Source: Niveibacterium microcysteis
Lineage (GTDB): Bacteria > Pseudomonadota > Gammaproteobacteria > Burkholderiales > Rhodocyclaceae
Direction: 5' to 3'
DNA length: 64,000 nucleotides
Assembly (NCBI RefSeq): GCF_017161445.1
Contig: NZ_CP071060.1
Span: forward strand, 2,356,001 to 2,420,000
Below the pieces are notes generated by a model, which was not told the origin of the DNA, searched no databases, and worked only from the letters and a program-made list of their open reading frames with translations. Below are positions 28,801 through 37,177 of the stretch, one piece after another. Made by a program: the position numbers and the translations under genes. Positions within the stretch are counted from its first letter, which is position 1. Every line of letters begins with the position of its first letter.

Positions 28801-29244
28801 GAAGGCCTGCGCCATGATCGCCGCTTCGATGGCAAAGAAGATGAAGGTGAAGCTGGCGTAGATCAGCGAGGTGATCGTGGAGCCGAGATAACCAAAGCCC
28901 GCACCACGCGCCAGCAGATCCATGTCGAGCCCGTGGCGCGCAGCGCGATACGCAATCGGCAGACCGGTGAGGAAGATCACCAGGCTGACCACGGCGATCG
29001 CCCACATTGCGTTGGTGAAACCGTAGCTCAGGGTGATGGCTGCACCAATCGCCTCCAGTGCAAGGAAGGACACTGCACCAAAAGCGGTATTCGCGACGCG
29101 GAACTCGCTCCATTTTCGGAAACTGCGCGGCGTGAAACGCAGCGCGTAGTCCTCCAGCGTTTCGTCCGACACCCAGCGGTTGTAGTCCCGCCGCACCTTC
29201 ATGATGCGCTGTACCGGCTGCGCTTTGGCGACTTCCTGGTCCAC
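25876..29244 (-). CDS. NCS1 permease-cysteine cluster-histidine kinase-receiver fusion sensor
   Basis: 1122 residues from a GTG preceded by AGAGGG; an ATG 14 codons on is possible, and the open frame runs 85 codons further upstream without homology. Residues about 15-490 are a 12-helix purine-cytosine permease (NCS1) domain. About 505-545 is a cluster of nine cysteines (CAIC, CSLCC, CGDRC) like a zinc site. Two more membrane helices and a coiled coil follow. HisKA has His689 in SHEMRAPLN, a variant of the HExRTP box. HATPase_c shows the N box NLLGNAVKF, DTGVGI and GTGLGLT. A receiver (Asp972 in LLLLDISL) and a helical tail end the protein. It probably senses or transports a nitrogenous ligand and phosphorylates the downstream regulator. 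Confidence 0.88.
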   Translation of the reverse strand: MDQEVAKAQPVQRIMKVRRDYNRWVSDETLEDYALRFTPRSFRKWSEFRVANTAFGAVSFLALEAIGAAITLSYGFTNAMWAIAVVSLVIFLTGLPIAYRAARHGLDMDLLARGAGFGYLGSTITSLIYASFTFIFFAIEAAIMAQAFELWFGLPRGVGYLLSALIVVPLVTHGVTLISRLQIWTQPVWLLLLVLPFIAVAIKNPQAFVAFSSLNGSSAGSDEFSWAAFGAAATVAASLIAQIGEQVDFLRFMPEPTPGRKLHWWLAVIVAGPGWILMGAAKMVGGAFLAFLVLQHEMPLSRALEPMQMYLIGFREVVGYHGGAIFLAGVFVIVSQLKINITNAYAGSLAWSNFFARLTHSHPGRVVWLAFNVLIAVLLMVMGVFEAIEQVLGLYAHLAVAWVGAVVADLVISKPLGLSPRTIEFRRAYLYDINPSGFGAMVIASVLSVAVYVGLFGEGLRPASTGIALLVSLLAAPLISLLTRQRYTIARTPVDFGPRHRVMRCAICRNKFESDDMAHCPAYGGSICSLCCTLDARCGDRCKTGARVHEHLADLLAGWLPHRVSLPMARRVGQFALVLGGMVCVFGAMLWLLYAQELLHPGGPVSADLAPLFWKVFAGIFLLTAVAAWWLVLANESRVVAQEESDRQNQLLQREIDAHRQTDAALQKAKEVAESGNLAKSRFVTGMSHEMRAPLNSILGYSQVLLRQQALAGGLRDAVSTIHRSGEHLASLVDGLLDLSRIEAGKLRLEQEGLYLEEFFTEIVKMFRPLAESSGLSFHYEARGHLPQRVHADPKRLRQILINLLGNAVKFTEHGQVCLRVRYRREIAHIEVIDTGVGIDAAEHERIFQPFERGAGRVGAEGTGLGLTITRLLVELMGGDIQLYSKRGEGSRFVVRLYLPTLPSVEVSALAAPVCGYLGRRQHVLIVDDEAAHRGVLRAMLQPLGFLIEEVDSGAACLAVLAERTPDLLLLDISLRDTTGWVICRQLREAGHSTLAIVMVSANAHDNTEQARAQSGCNGFVTKPVAEADLLEQVRSALGIEWLHAAPAAAPRIVPPGPDVLRELLALAAGGYPRALRARLEELGDDSPDLAPWAARSLALIGTDDAALTATLSQTLQDHAFS

Positions 29245-29513
29245 CCGTAATCCCTCTGAAACGCGCGCGTCGACGCCAATGTTCACGCCGGAAGCACGCA
29301 AGCGGCGTGCCCGATTGCGTGCAGTCTGTGGCGCCGATTCTGGTGTGCGCAGTGCGTATGCGCAGTACGTCAAATGACTTATTTCGCGTCTCCGCCCCTG
29401 CTCCCAAAGTGCGTTCCAACAACGCAGCACATCACGACCGCCGCGGCGGCCAGTGCGGAACCAGAAACCCGGCTGCGTTGCTTTGAAGCCCGCGTTCATC
29501 AGGAGAGACCATC
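29245..29513. promoter_or_regulatory. Divergent control region, sensor gene / urtA
   Basis: 269 bases between two divergent operons. Besides the sigma-54 match it holds a direct repeat TGCGCAGT at 29346-29353 and 29359-29366 and the palindrome at 29410-29426. Either could bind the LuxR-type regulator. I found no good sigma-54 or sigma-70 promoter pointing to urtA. AGGAGA sits eight bases before the urtA ATG. Confidence 0.5.
29297..29312 (-). promoter_or_regulatory. Sigma-54 type -24/-12 promoter for the sensor gene
   Basis: On the minus strand the sequence reads GGGCACG-CCGC-TTGCG against the consensus TGGCACG-N4-TTGCW: only the first and last bases differ and GG/GC spacing is exact. Transcription would start near 29286, about 42 bases before the chosen GTG, which supports that start. 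A palindrome TGCGTT-N5-AACGCA at 29410-29426 lies about 130 bases upstream. Confidence 0.6.
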
Positions 29514-30773
29514 ATGCGTGACCACGCTTCGCCCAAGCCCCGATCCACCCTCCGCCGCCATCTCTTGCAGGGCATCGTCACCCTGCCGCTGATTGGTCTG
29601 TCTGCCGTAGGCCAAGCCGCGCCGCCGGCCACCGCAGTGGTGAACACGACCAAGCTGGCGGTGACCGACACCGAAGTCACCGTCGGCCAGCTTCACTCGG
29701 CCACCGGCACCATGGCGATCTCGGAAATCGGCTCGATCCAGGCCGAACAACTGGCGATCGACCAGATCAACGCGATGGGCGGCGTGCTCGGCCGCAAGAT
29801 CAAGGTGATCAAGGAAGACGGCGCATCTGACTGGCCGACCTTCGCCGAAAAGTCAAAGAAACTGCTGATCAACGACCGCGTCGCAGCAGTGTTCGGCTGC
29901 TGGACATCTGCCTCGCGCAAGGCGGTGCTACCGATCTTCGAGAAGGAAAACGGGATGCTCTACTACCCCACCTTCTACGAGGGCCTGGAGCAATCCAAGA
30001 ACGTGATCTACACCGGCCAGGAAGCGACCCAGCAGATTCTTTGGGGCCTCGACTGGGTGTCGAAGGAGAAGAAGGCGAAGACCTACTTCCTCGTCGGCTC
30101 TGATTACATCTGGCCGCGCACCTCGATGAAGATCGCGCGCAAGCACATCGAGGGCCACCTTGCCGACAGCAAGGTCGTGGGCGAGGAGTACTACCCGCTC
30201 GGTCACACCCAGTTCAACTCGCTGATCAACAAGATCAAGGCGGCCAAGCCAGACGTCATCTTCATCGCGGTGGTGGGTGGCTCGAACGTGTCCTTCTACA
30301 AGCAGCTCAAGGCTGCGGGCGTGACGGACGCGAAGCAGACGCTGCTGACGATCTCGGTCACCGAAGACGAAGTGCTGGGTATCGGTGGCGAGAACATGGC
30401 CGGCTTCTATGCCTCGATGAAGTACTTCCAGTCGCTCGACAACGCCAACAACAAGGCCTTCGTGCAGGCCTTCAAGGCCAAGTACGGCGCCAAGGCGGTG
30501 ATTGGCGATGTGACGCAGGCGGCCTACCTGGGCCCGTGGTTGTGGAAAGCAACCGTCGAGAAAGCGGGCAGCTTCGATGTCGACAAGGTCGCCGCAGCGT
30601 CCAAGGACATCGAGTTCAAGGGCGCGCCTGAAGGCTACGTGAAGATCCACGCCAACCATCACCTGTGGAGCAAGACACGTATCGGCCAGGCCCAGGCTGA
30701 CGGCCAGTTCAAGGTGGTCGCCGAGTCGCCGGACCTGATCGAGCCGAATCCTTTCCCCAAGGGTTACCAGTAA
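29514..30773 (+). CDS. urtA: Urea/short-chain amide ABC transporter binding protein (UrtA/FmdD type)
   Basis: 419 residues. A long N-terminal signal with basic residues (RRHLLQGIVTLPLIGLSAVG) directs export. The mature type I periplasmic-binding fold has EVTVGQLHSATGTMAISE, AVFGCWTSASRKAVLPIFE, LYYPTFYEG and GSDYIWPRT, the core of urea-binding UrtA and the amide-binding FmdD of Methylophilus. It captures substrate in the periplasm for UrtBC. Followed by formamidase and FmdB genes, the substrate may be formamide/acetamide rather than urea. A stable hairpin after the gene probably raises its transcript level over the permeases. Confidence 0.88.
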   Translation: MRDHASPKPRSTLRRHLLQGIVTLPLIGLSAVGQAAPPATAVVNTTKLAVTDTEVTVGQLHSATGTMAISEIGSIQAEQLAIDQINAMGGVLGRKIKVIKEDGASDWPTFAEKSKKLLINDRVAAVFGCWTSASRKAVLPIFEKENGMLYYPTFYEGLEQSKNVIYTGQEATQQILWGLDWVSKEKKAKTYFLVGSDYIWPRTSMKIARKHIEGHLADSKVVGEEYYPLGHTQFNSLINKIKAAKPDVIFIAVVGGSNVSFYKQLKAAGVTDAKQTLLTISVTEDEVLGIGGENMAGFYASMKYFQSLDNANNKAFVQAFKAKYGAKAVIGDVTQAAYLGPWLWKATVEKAGSFDVDKVAAASKDIEFKGAPEGYVKIHANHHLWSKTRIGQAQADGQFKVVAESPDLIEPNPFPKGYQ

Positions 30774-30782
30774 CAGCCTGAC

Positions 30783-30816
30783 CCGTCACCCCTGCCCACG
30801 CGGATCGGGGTGACGG
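30783..30816 (+). terminator. Intercistronic hairpin after urtA
   Basis: A perfect 10-bp stem (CCGTCACCCC with GGGGTGACGG) around a 14-base loop, without a T-run. Such stems after binding-protein genes usually protect the upstream mRNA or cause partial termination; full termination is unlikely because urtB follows. Confidence 0.6.
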
Positions 30817-30869
30817 CCGCCTCGCGGCAACGCAAACGCACTTCACTCTGAACTTGGGAGGTAAGCACC

Positions 30870-31784
30870 ATGGCATTCGCCGACATGCTCAACATCGGAA
30901 TGATGCAAGGCTTCGCAGGGCTTAGCCTGTTCGCGGTGCTACTGCTGATGGGCCTTGGTCTGGCGATCATCTTCGGCCAGATGGGGGTGATCAACATGGC
31001 GCATGGCGAGTTCATGACGCTGGGCGCCTACACCATCTTCCTGTTCTCCTCGCTCTCCGAGAGCTTATTCCCCCAATTCACACAAACGTATTTTCTGGTC
31101 GCCATCGTCGCGGCCTTCTTTGTCACTTTCCTGGCAGGCTGGTTCGTCGAGTGGGCCTTGATTCGCCACCTCTACAAGCGCCCGCTCGATACGCTGCTAG
31201 CCACCTGGGGCGTCTCGCTCGGCATGCAACAGTGCTTCCGCAGCTTCATCGGCCCCAAGGAAGTGAGTCCTACCCTGCCCGACTGGCTGATGGGTTCCTG
31301 GTCGCCGCATGAGGGGCTCGACATCCCGATCAACGGCCTCTTCGTGATGGCCCTGACGCTTGTCGTCACCGGCGGCATATTGCTGGCCCTCTACAAATCC
31401 CGCTGGGGCCTGCGCGTGCGGGCCACGGTTGCCAACCGCGCGATGGCCAACGCGATCGGCATCAATACCAAGAAGACCGACCGCCTGACCTATGCCATCG
31501 GCTGCGGCATCGCAGGCGTTGCGGGTGCAGCCTTCACCACGATCGGTTCGACCGGCCCCACCAGTGGTTCGCTCTACATCGTCGATGCCTTCCTGGTGGT
31601 CACCTTCGGGGGTGCTGCCAGTCTGCTTGGCACGGTGGCCTCGGCCTTCGGCATCGCGCAGATGCAATCGATCAGCGAATTCTTCATGACCGGCTCGATG
31701 GCCAAGGTGCTCACGCTAATGACCATCGTGGTGATCCTGATGATGCGGCCGCAGGGGCTGTTCGCCTCAAAGATCCGCCGCTAG
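30870..31784 (+). CDS. urtB: Urea/amide ABC transporter permease UrtB
   Basis: 304 residues of the LivH/UrtB branched-chain-type permease family with eight or so membrane helices. GQMGVINMAHGEFMTLGAY and the cytoplasmic ATPase-coupling loop (VRATVANRAMANAIGINTKK) are diagnostic. It pairs with UrtC to form the inner-membrane channel. GGGAGGT before the ATG gives a strong ribosome site. Confidence 0.9.
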   Translation: MAFADMLNIGMMQGFAGLSLFAVLLLMGLGLAIIFGQMGVINMAHGEFMTLGAYTIFLFSSLSESLFPQFTQTYFLVAIVAAFFVTFLAGWFVEWALIRHLYKRPLDTLLATWGVSLGMQQCFRSFIGPKEVSPTLPDWLMGSWSPHEGLDIPINGLFVMALTLVVTGGILLALYKSRWGLRVRATVANRAMANAIGINTKKTDRLTYAIGCGIAGVAGAAFTTIGSTGPTSGSLYIVDAFLVVTFGGAASLLGTVASAFGIAQMQSISEFFMTGSMAKVLTLMTIVVILMMRPQGLFASKIRR

Positions 31785-31844
31785 TCATCGCCCCATGTAT
31801 CCACCCGGCGCCCGACCTGCACAGCACTTCCGGAGAAACGCATC

Positions 31845-33020
31845 ATGAACAAGATCAAGGCATTCATCGATCAACGTGGCCTCGGCAGTTTCCTCATACT
31901 CGCCGCACTGATCCTGGTGGTGTTCCCGCTTGCGATGGACATCTTCCGGCTCAATCTCGTCGGCAAATACCTCACCTACGGCTTCGTCGCCATTGGCCTT
32001 GTGATGTGCTGGGGTTACGGCGGCGTGCTGAGCCTCGGCCAGGGGGTGTTCTTTGGCCTCGGGGGCTACGCGATGGCGATGTTCCTCAAGCTCGAAGCGT
32101 CCGACCCAATCAGCACGAAGATCCAGTCCACACCGGGCATCCCGGACTTCATGGACTGGAACCAGCTGACCGCGCTGCCGCTGTGGTGGACCCCGTTCAA
32201 GTACCTGCCGTTTGCGCTGATCGCGGTGCTGCTGGTGCCCACGCTACTCGCCTTCGTGATCAGCTTTGCGATGTTCAAGCGCCGCGTCGGCGGGGTGTAC
32301 TTCGCCATCATCACGCAGGCGGTGGCATTGATCCTCTCGGTGCTGATCATCGGCCAGCAGGGTTACACCGGCGGGGTAAACGGCATCACCGATCTGAAGA
32401 CCCTGCTCGGCTGGGACATCCGCACCAACAGCGCCAAGTACATCCTCTACTTCGCCAACGCCGCGTTGCTGCTCGGCTGCATCTACCTTTGCCTGTGGGT
32501 GCAGAAAAGCAAACTCGGCACGCTGTTGCTCGCGATGCGCGACAAGGAAGACCGGGTTCGTTTCTCCGGTTACGACGTGTCGATGTTCAAGGTGTTCGCC
32601 TTCTGCCTCGCCGCGATGCTCTCGGCGATTGGCGGCGCGATGTTCACGCTGCAGGTCGGCTTCATGTCACCGAGCTTCGTCGGCATCGTCCCGAGCATCG
32701 AGATGGTGATCTTCGCCGCAGTGGGTGGGCGCATGTCACTGATCGGCGCGGTGTACGGCGCCTTGCTGGTGAACTTCGGCAAGACATATTTCTCCGAGAG
32801 CTTCCCCGACCTCTGGCTCTTCCTCATGGCGAGCCTCTTCATCGGCGTCGTGATGGCCTTCCCGAACGGACTGGCCGGCGTTTACACCAGCCACGTCAAG
32901 CCCTGGCTCGCGCGCCGCAAGGCCACTCAGATCAGATCACAGGCCCTTGCGGAGCCGCCGGCAGACAGCGCGCCGCAAACCGAAGAGGCCGAAATCCCCG
33001 GCCTGATCCGCGCCACCTGA
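31845..33020 (+). CDS. urtC: Urea/amide ABC transporter permease UrtC
   Basis: 391 residues of the LivM/UrtC family. It has LGLVMCWGYGGVLSLGQGVFFGLGGYA-type helix 2-3 sequence, GYTGGVNGITDL in the periplasmic part and RDKEDRVRFSGYD in the ATPase-coupling loop. A basic, alanine-rich tail of about 35 residues follows the last helix. It overlaps nothing; urtD starts 31 bases later. Confidence 0.9.
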   Translation: MNKIKAFIDQRGLGSFLILAALILVVFPLAMDIFRLNLVGKYLTYGFVAIGLVMCWGYGGVLSLGQGVFFGLGGYAMAMFLKLEASDPISTKIQSTPGIPDFMDWNQLTALPLWWTPFKYLPFALIAVLLVPTLLAFVISFAMFKRRVGGVYFAIITQAVALILSVLIIGQQGYTGGVNGITDLKTLLGWDIRTNSAKYILYFANAALLLGCIYLCLWVQKSKLGTLLLAMRDKEDRVRFSGYDVSMFKVFAFCLAAMLSAIGGAMFTLQVGFMSPSFVGIVPSIEMVIFAAVGGRMSLIGAVYGALLVNFGKTYFSESFPDLWLFLMASLFIGVVMAFPNGLAGVYTSHVKPWLARRKATQIRSQALAEPPADSAPQTEEAEIPGLIRAT

Positions 33021-33051
33021 TCGCATACCTGCTCGTTGAAGGGAGCCTCAC

Positions 33052-33795
<744 letters not shown>

Positions 33796-33810
33796 GAAAG
33801 GAACCCCAGC

Positions 33811-34500
33811 ATGCTCAACGTATCCGATCTCGTCGTGTGTTACGGCCAGAGCGAAGCCCTGCATGGCATCTCGTTCGAAGCCAACAAGAACGAAACCGTG
33901 GCGATCATGGGCCGCAACGGCATGGGCAAGACCACGCTGTTCAAATCGCTGATGGGCGTGCTGCCCACCCGCAGCGGCTCGATCCAGGTGGCGGGGAAGG
34001 AAGTCTCGAAAGACGAGAGCTTCCGCCGCGTCGCCAAGGGCATCGCCTATGTGCCGCAAGGCCGGATGATCTTCCCCACTCTCTCTGTCGAAGAAAACAT
34101 CCAGACCGGGCTGGAGAACGCCGCCATCAAGAAGGTGCCGGACGAGATCTATGCGCTCTTCCCGGTGTTGTGGGAGATGCGCCGCCGCAAGGGCGGCAAC
34201 CTTTCCGGCGGCCAGCAGCAACAGCTGGCGATCGCACGCGCGCTCGTCACCGATCCGAAGGTGCTGCTGCTCGATGAACCGACCGAGGGGATCCAGCCTT
34301 CGATCATCAAGGACATCGCCAAGGCGCTCAACGAGATCCGCAAGATGCGCGAGATCACGATCGTCGTCTCGGAGCAGGTACTGAGCTTTGCGATGGACGT
34401 GGCCGACCGCCTCTTCGTCATCGAGGGAGGGCGCCTGGTGCACGAGAGCCCGCGCGCCAGCACCGACGTTGCCCAAATCAAGCAGTTCCTGTCCGTTTAG
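33811..34500 (+). CDS. urtE: Urea/amide ABC transporter ATP-binding protein UrtE
   Basis: 229 residues, LivF-type. Walker A GRNGMGKTT, signature LSGGQQQQLAIAR and Walker B VLLLDEPTEGIQPS. The sequence CYGQSEALHGISF near the N-terminus is typical of UrtE. It is 15 bases behind urtD and completes the five-subunit importer. Confidence 0.92.
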   Translation: MLNVSDLVVCYGQSEALHGISFEANKNETVAIMGRNGMGKTTLFKSLMGVLPTRSGSIQVAGKEVSKDESFRRVAKGIAYVPQGRMIFPTLSVEENIQTGLENAAIKKVPDEIYALFPVLWEMRRRKGGNLSGGQQQQLAIARALVTDPKVLLLDEPTEGIQPSIIKDIAKALNEIRKMREITIVVSEQVLSFAMDVADRLFVIEGGRLVHESPRASTDVAQIKQFLSV

Positions 34501-34589
34501 CCGGCAGCGCCGCGCAGTCAATCAAGCGTTTTCATCGGGAGTTCCGGGGGCGGCCCGAGCGCCGCGCCCGCTTATCAAGGAGGTGTGCC

Positions 34590-35819
34590 ATGCCTGAAAC
34601 ACTCATCAAAGTCGACCTGAAGCAGTCGCCCTACGAGAACGAGAACATCCACAACCGCTGGCATCCGGATATCCCGATGGCCTGCTGGGTCAAGCCCGGA
34701 GACGACTTCGTGCTGGAAACCTACGACTGGACCGGTGGCTACATCCAGAACAACGACAGCGCAGACGACGTGCGCGATGTGGATCTTTCCACGGTGCACT
34801 TCCTCTCTGGCCCGGTCGGGGTGCACGGCGCCGAGCCGGGCGATCTGCTGGTGGTCGAGCTGCTCGACATCGGCGCCAAGCAGGACAGCCTGTGGGGCTT
34901 CAACGGCTTCTTCTCGAAGAACAACGGCGGCGGCTTCCTCGTCGATCACTTTCCGCAGGCGCAGAAGTCGATCTGGGACATCGAGGGCATGTTCACCAAG
35001 AGCCGCCATGTGCCCGGTGTGCGCTACGCGGGCCTGATCCACCCTGGCCTGATCGGCTGCCTGCCCGACCCGAAGATGCTGGAAACCTGGAACACGCGCG
35101 AAGTGGACTTCATCGCCACCCAGCCCGATCGCGTGCCGCCGCTCGCCAACCCGCCGTTCGCCAAGACCGCGCACGCCGGCAAGGCCAAGGGCGAGGTGGC
35201 CGCGAAGATTGCCGCCGAAGGCGCGCGCACCGTGCCGCCGCGCGAACACGGCGGCAACTGCGACATCAAGGATCTGTCGCGTGGCTCGAAGATCTTCTTC
35301 CCGGTCTACGTCGAAGGCGCGGGTCTCTCGGTCGGCGATCTGCATTTCTCGCAGGGCGATGGCGAGATCAGCTTCTGCGGCGCGATCGAAATGGCCGGTT
35401 GGGTGCACATGAAGGTCTCCCTAATCAAGGGTGGCATGGCCAAGTACGGCATCAAGAACCCGATCTTCAAGCCCAGCCCGATCACGCCCAAGTACGACGA
35501 CTACCTGATCTTCGAAGGCATCTCGGTCGACGAGCAAGGCAAGCAGCACTACCTCGATGTGCATGTTGCCTACCGCCAGGCCTGCCTCAACGCGATCGAG
35601 TACCTCAAGAAGTTCGGCTACTCCGGCGCGCAGGCGTACTCGATCCTCGGCACCGCGCCCTGCCAGGGCCACATCAGCGGCGTCGTCGATATCCCCAACG
35701 CCTGCGCCACGCTGTGGCTGCCGACCGACATCTTCGAGTTCGACATCAACCCGAGCGCAGCCGGGCCGGTGAAGTACCTCGACGGTTCGATCGACATGCC
35801 GATCTCGCCCGACCTTTAA
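34590..35819 (+). CDS. fmdA: Formamidase (FmdA/AmdA family)
   Basis: 409 residues, the usual length of the acetamidase/formamidase family. Recognisable blocks are WHPDIPMACWVKPGDDF, GPVGVHGAEPGDLLVVELLD, FPGLIHPGLIGC-type (AGLIHPGLIGCLPDP), PPREHGGNCDIKDL and FSQGDGEISFCGAIEM. It hydrolyses formamide (and sometimes acetamide) to ammonia and the acid in the cytoplasm. It follows the importer after a strong AGGAGGTG ribosome site, so transport and hydrolysis are coupled, as in the fmd locus of Methylophilus methylotrophus. Confidence 0.94.
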   Translation: MPETLIKVDLKQSPYENENIHNRWHPDIPMACWVKPGDDFVLETYDWTGGYIQNNDSADDVRDVDLSTVHFLSGPVGVHGAEPGDLLVVELLDIGAKQDSLWGFNGFFSKNNGGGFLVDHFPQAQKSIWDIEGMFTKSRHVPGVRYAGLIHPGLIGCLPDPKMLETWNTREVDFIATQPDRVPPLANPPFAKTAHAGKAKGEVAAKIAAEGARTVPPREHGGNCDIKDLSRGSKIFFPVYVEGAGLSVGDLHFSQGDGEISFCGAIEMAGWVHMKVSLIKGGMAKYGIKNPIFKPSPITPKYDDYLIFEGISVDEQGKQHYLDVHVAYRQACLNAIEYLKKFGYSGAQAYSILGTAPCQGHISGVVDIPNACATLWLPTDIFEFDINPSAAGPVKYLDGSIDMPISPDL

Positions 35820-35828
35820 GCGCATGAG

Positions 35829-35853
35829 GCCCTCTCCGCGCCGCGGAGAGGGC
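35829..35853. repeat. Perfect 11-bp hairpin between fmdA and fmdB
   Basis: GCCCTCTCCGC pairs perfectly with GCGGAGAGGGC around a three-base loop, nine bases after the fmdA stop. There is no T-run. It may be a REP-like element or a transcript stabiliser that attenuates fmdB. Confidence 0.65.
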
Positions 35854-35879
35854 AAGTTCCACGGATCAGGAGTTGTGCC

Positions 35880-36206
35880 ATGCCTCTCTACGCCTACGAG
35901 TGCCCGGACTGCGGCGGTTTCGAGACCCTGCGCAGCATCGCCAGCCGGGACGCGCCCACCTTCTGCCCGCGCTGCGGTACACGCGCCTCACGGGTGCAGA
36001 CCCTTTCCGCGCTATCGCTGATGGACAGCAATACCCGCAGCGCCCACGCCACCAACGAGCGCGCGCGCCACGAACCCAAGCGATCCAGTACGCATGTTCA
36101 CGGGCCGGGCTGCGGCTGTGGTAGCGGCATCAGCAAGAGCACCGCAAAAGCGCCCGACGGTAGTAAATCATTCCCGGGAAAACGCCCTTGGATGATCAGC
36201 CACTAG
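35880..36206 (+). CDS. fmdB: FmdB-family zinc-ribbon protein
   Basis: 108 residues. The N-terminal zinc ribbon MPLYAYECPDCGGFE...CPRCG (CPDC and CPRC pairs) is the FmdB/CxxC_CXXC_SSSS signature. The remainder is polar and ends in a second small Cys/Gly patch (GPGCGCGSG). The family name comes from a putative positive regulator of formamidase in Methylophilus, but biochemical function is not established. It is the last gene of the urt-fmd operon. Confidence 0.88.
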   Translation: MPLYAYECPDCGGFETLRSIASRDAPTFCPRCGTRASRVQTLSALSLMDSNTRSAHATNERARHEPKRSSTHVHGPGCGCGSGISKSTAKAPDGSKSFPGKRPWMISH

Positions 36207-36240
36207 AACGCGCTCACCGATAGCAAAAGACCGAATCGCG

Positions 36241-36500
36241 GTGGGTTCTGAGGACGCACCCACGCTTGAGAACATGGAGGCATGGAGAAATCCCCTAGCT
36301 TTCCCTTGGTGCGTACCGCAGACGCTGCATGCCGCGGTCGGGCAGCATGAGGCCGATGCCAGCCTGTGTAATGGCGTCACGGCCGACGAGCCTCAGCACA
36401 TCATGGACCTAGAGCGCAAGTTGCGCGAGCTGCGCAAGGCGAACGAGATCCTCAAGCCGGCCAGCTTGTTTCTTGCGCAGGCGGAACATTGGCTCCAGAG
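36241..36500 (+). pseudogene. IS3-family OrfA remnant
   Basis: In frame, the stretch TADEPQHIMDLERKLRELRK continues ANEILKPASLFLAQAE, matching the leucine-zipper end of IS3-type OrfA proteins; CVPQTLHAAVGQHEAD before it resembles the second helix region. No start, no orfB and no terminal repeats remain. It is a scar in the gap between the amide and purine blocks, distinct in sequence from the complete IS at 22.4-23.7 kb. Confidence 0.65.
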
Positions 36501-36592
36501 CAGTTCAACGCACATCGAGTGCGTATTCGAAAAATCACGCCCCCAATCGAGCTTGCATGGCTCCGAGTGTACGACCGACGCTACGGTCAGGC

Positions 36593-37096
36593 CTATCGCG
36601 TGCTCCAGAAAAGCCGCTGCATTGCGATGGTCTCGGCGGCAATCTCGTCGACGGGGCCAATCAGCTTCACCGGCTTCTGCGAGTGCGCGAATACGTAGGC
36701 GGACGACACGCTGAGGGTCGGGTTTTCAGCGTGGTCGCCGGTCGCAGAAAGCAGCTGGGCTTCGGTCATGCCGAAGACGACGCGGCCGATGTTGGCCCAA
36801 TAGGCGGTGCCAGCACACATGCAGCACGGCTCGACAGCGGTGTAGAGCGTGCAGCCCCACAGGTAATCCGCGCTGAAGTTCGTCGCCGCTATTCGAGCCA
36901 GCGTCGATTCCGCGTGATTCACGGTGTCGATATTGCACTGTTCGAGCAGCACGGTTTCCTGATCGGGCCCGACCAGGATTGCGCCGAAAGGGTGGTGACC
37001 CAGGCTTACAGCTCGTTCGGCCACAGCGTTGGAACGCCGAAGGTGCCGCAGAATCTGCTCATGGGTGGGCTCAAGGCCTTGGGCGGGATAGCGCAT
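36593..37096 (-). CDS. Nucleoside/guanine deaminase (CMP/dCMP deaminase fold)
   Basis: 167 residues. HPFGAILVG leads to the zinc site: NHAE (His ligand plus catalytic Glu) and PCCMC (two Cys ligands). This organisation fits the GuaD/TadA branch of the cytidine deaminase superfamily, which includes small guanine deaminases and nucleoside deaminases. The C-terminal DEIAAETIAMQRLFW differs from the tRNA-specific TadA end. It likely deaminates a purine base taken up by the neighbouring transporter. AAGGAGT before the ATG decides this start over one 14 codons upstream. Confidence 0.82.
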   Translation of the reverse strand: MRYPAQGLEPTHEQILRHLRRSNAVAERAVSLGHHPFGAILVGPDQETVLLEQCNIDTVNHAESTLARIAATNFSADYLWGCTLYTAVEPCCMCAGTAYWANIGRVVFGMTEAQLLSATGDHAENPTLSVSSAYVFAHSQKPVKLIGPVDEIAAETIAMQRLFWSTR

Positions 37097-37121
37097 CGCG
37101 ACTCCTTGGGGTAATCCAGCG

Positions 37122-37148
37122 AAAACGCCCGGCGGCACCGGGCGTTTC
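37122..37148 (-). terminator. Terminator downstream of the purine-binding protein gene
   Basis: A 10-bp stem (AAACGCCCGG with CCGGGCGTTT) and five-base loop. On the minus strand it ends in TTTTC and lies 30 bases beyond the BMP gene stop, between it and the deaminase gene. Confidence 0.8.
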
Positions 37149-37177
37149 GTGTCAATGGTGCGAATACAGCCCGCGGC

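Noticed and set aside
29329..29344. Sigma-54 promoter pointing to urtA (TGGCGCC...)
   Set aside because: The -12 GC is replaced by GG and several other positions fail.
29245..29499. 85-codon N-terminal extension of the fusion sensor
   Set aside because: It crosses the predicted promoter, shows no homology, and GTG 29244 has a good ribosome site.
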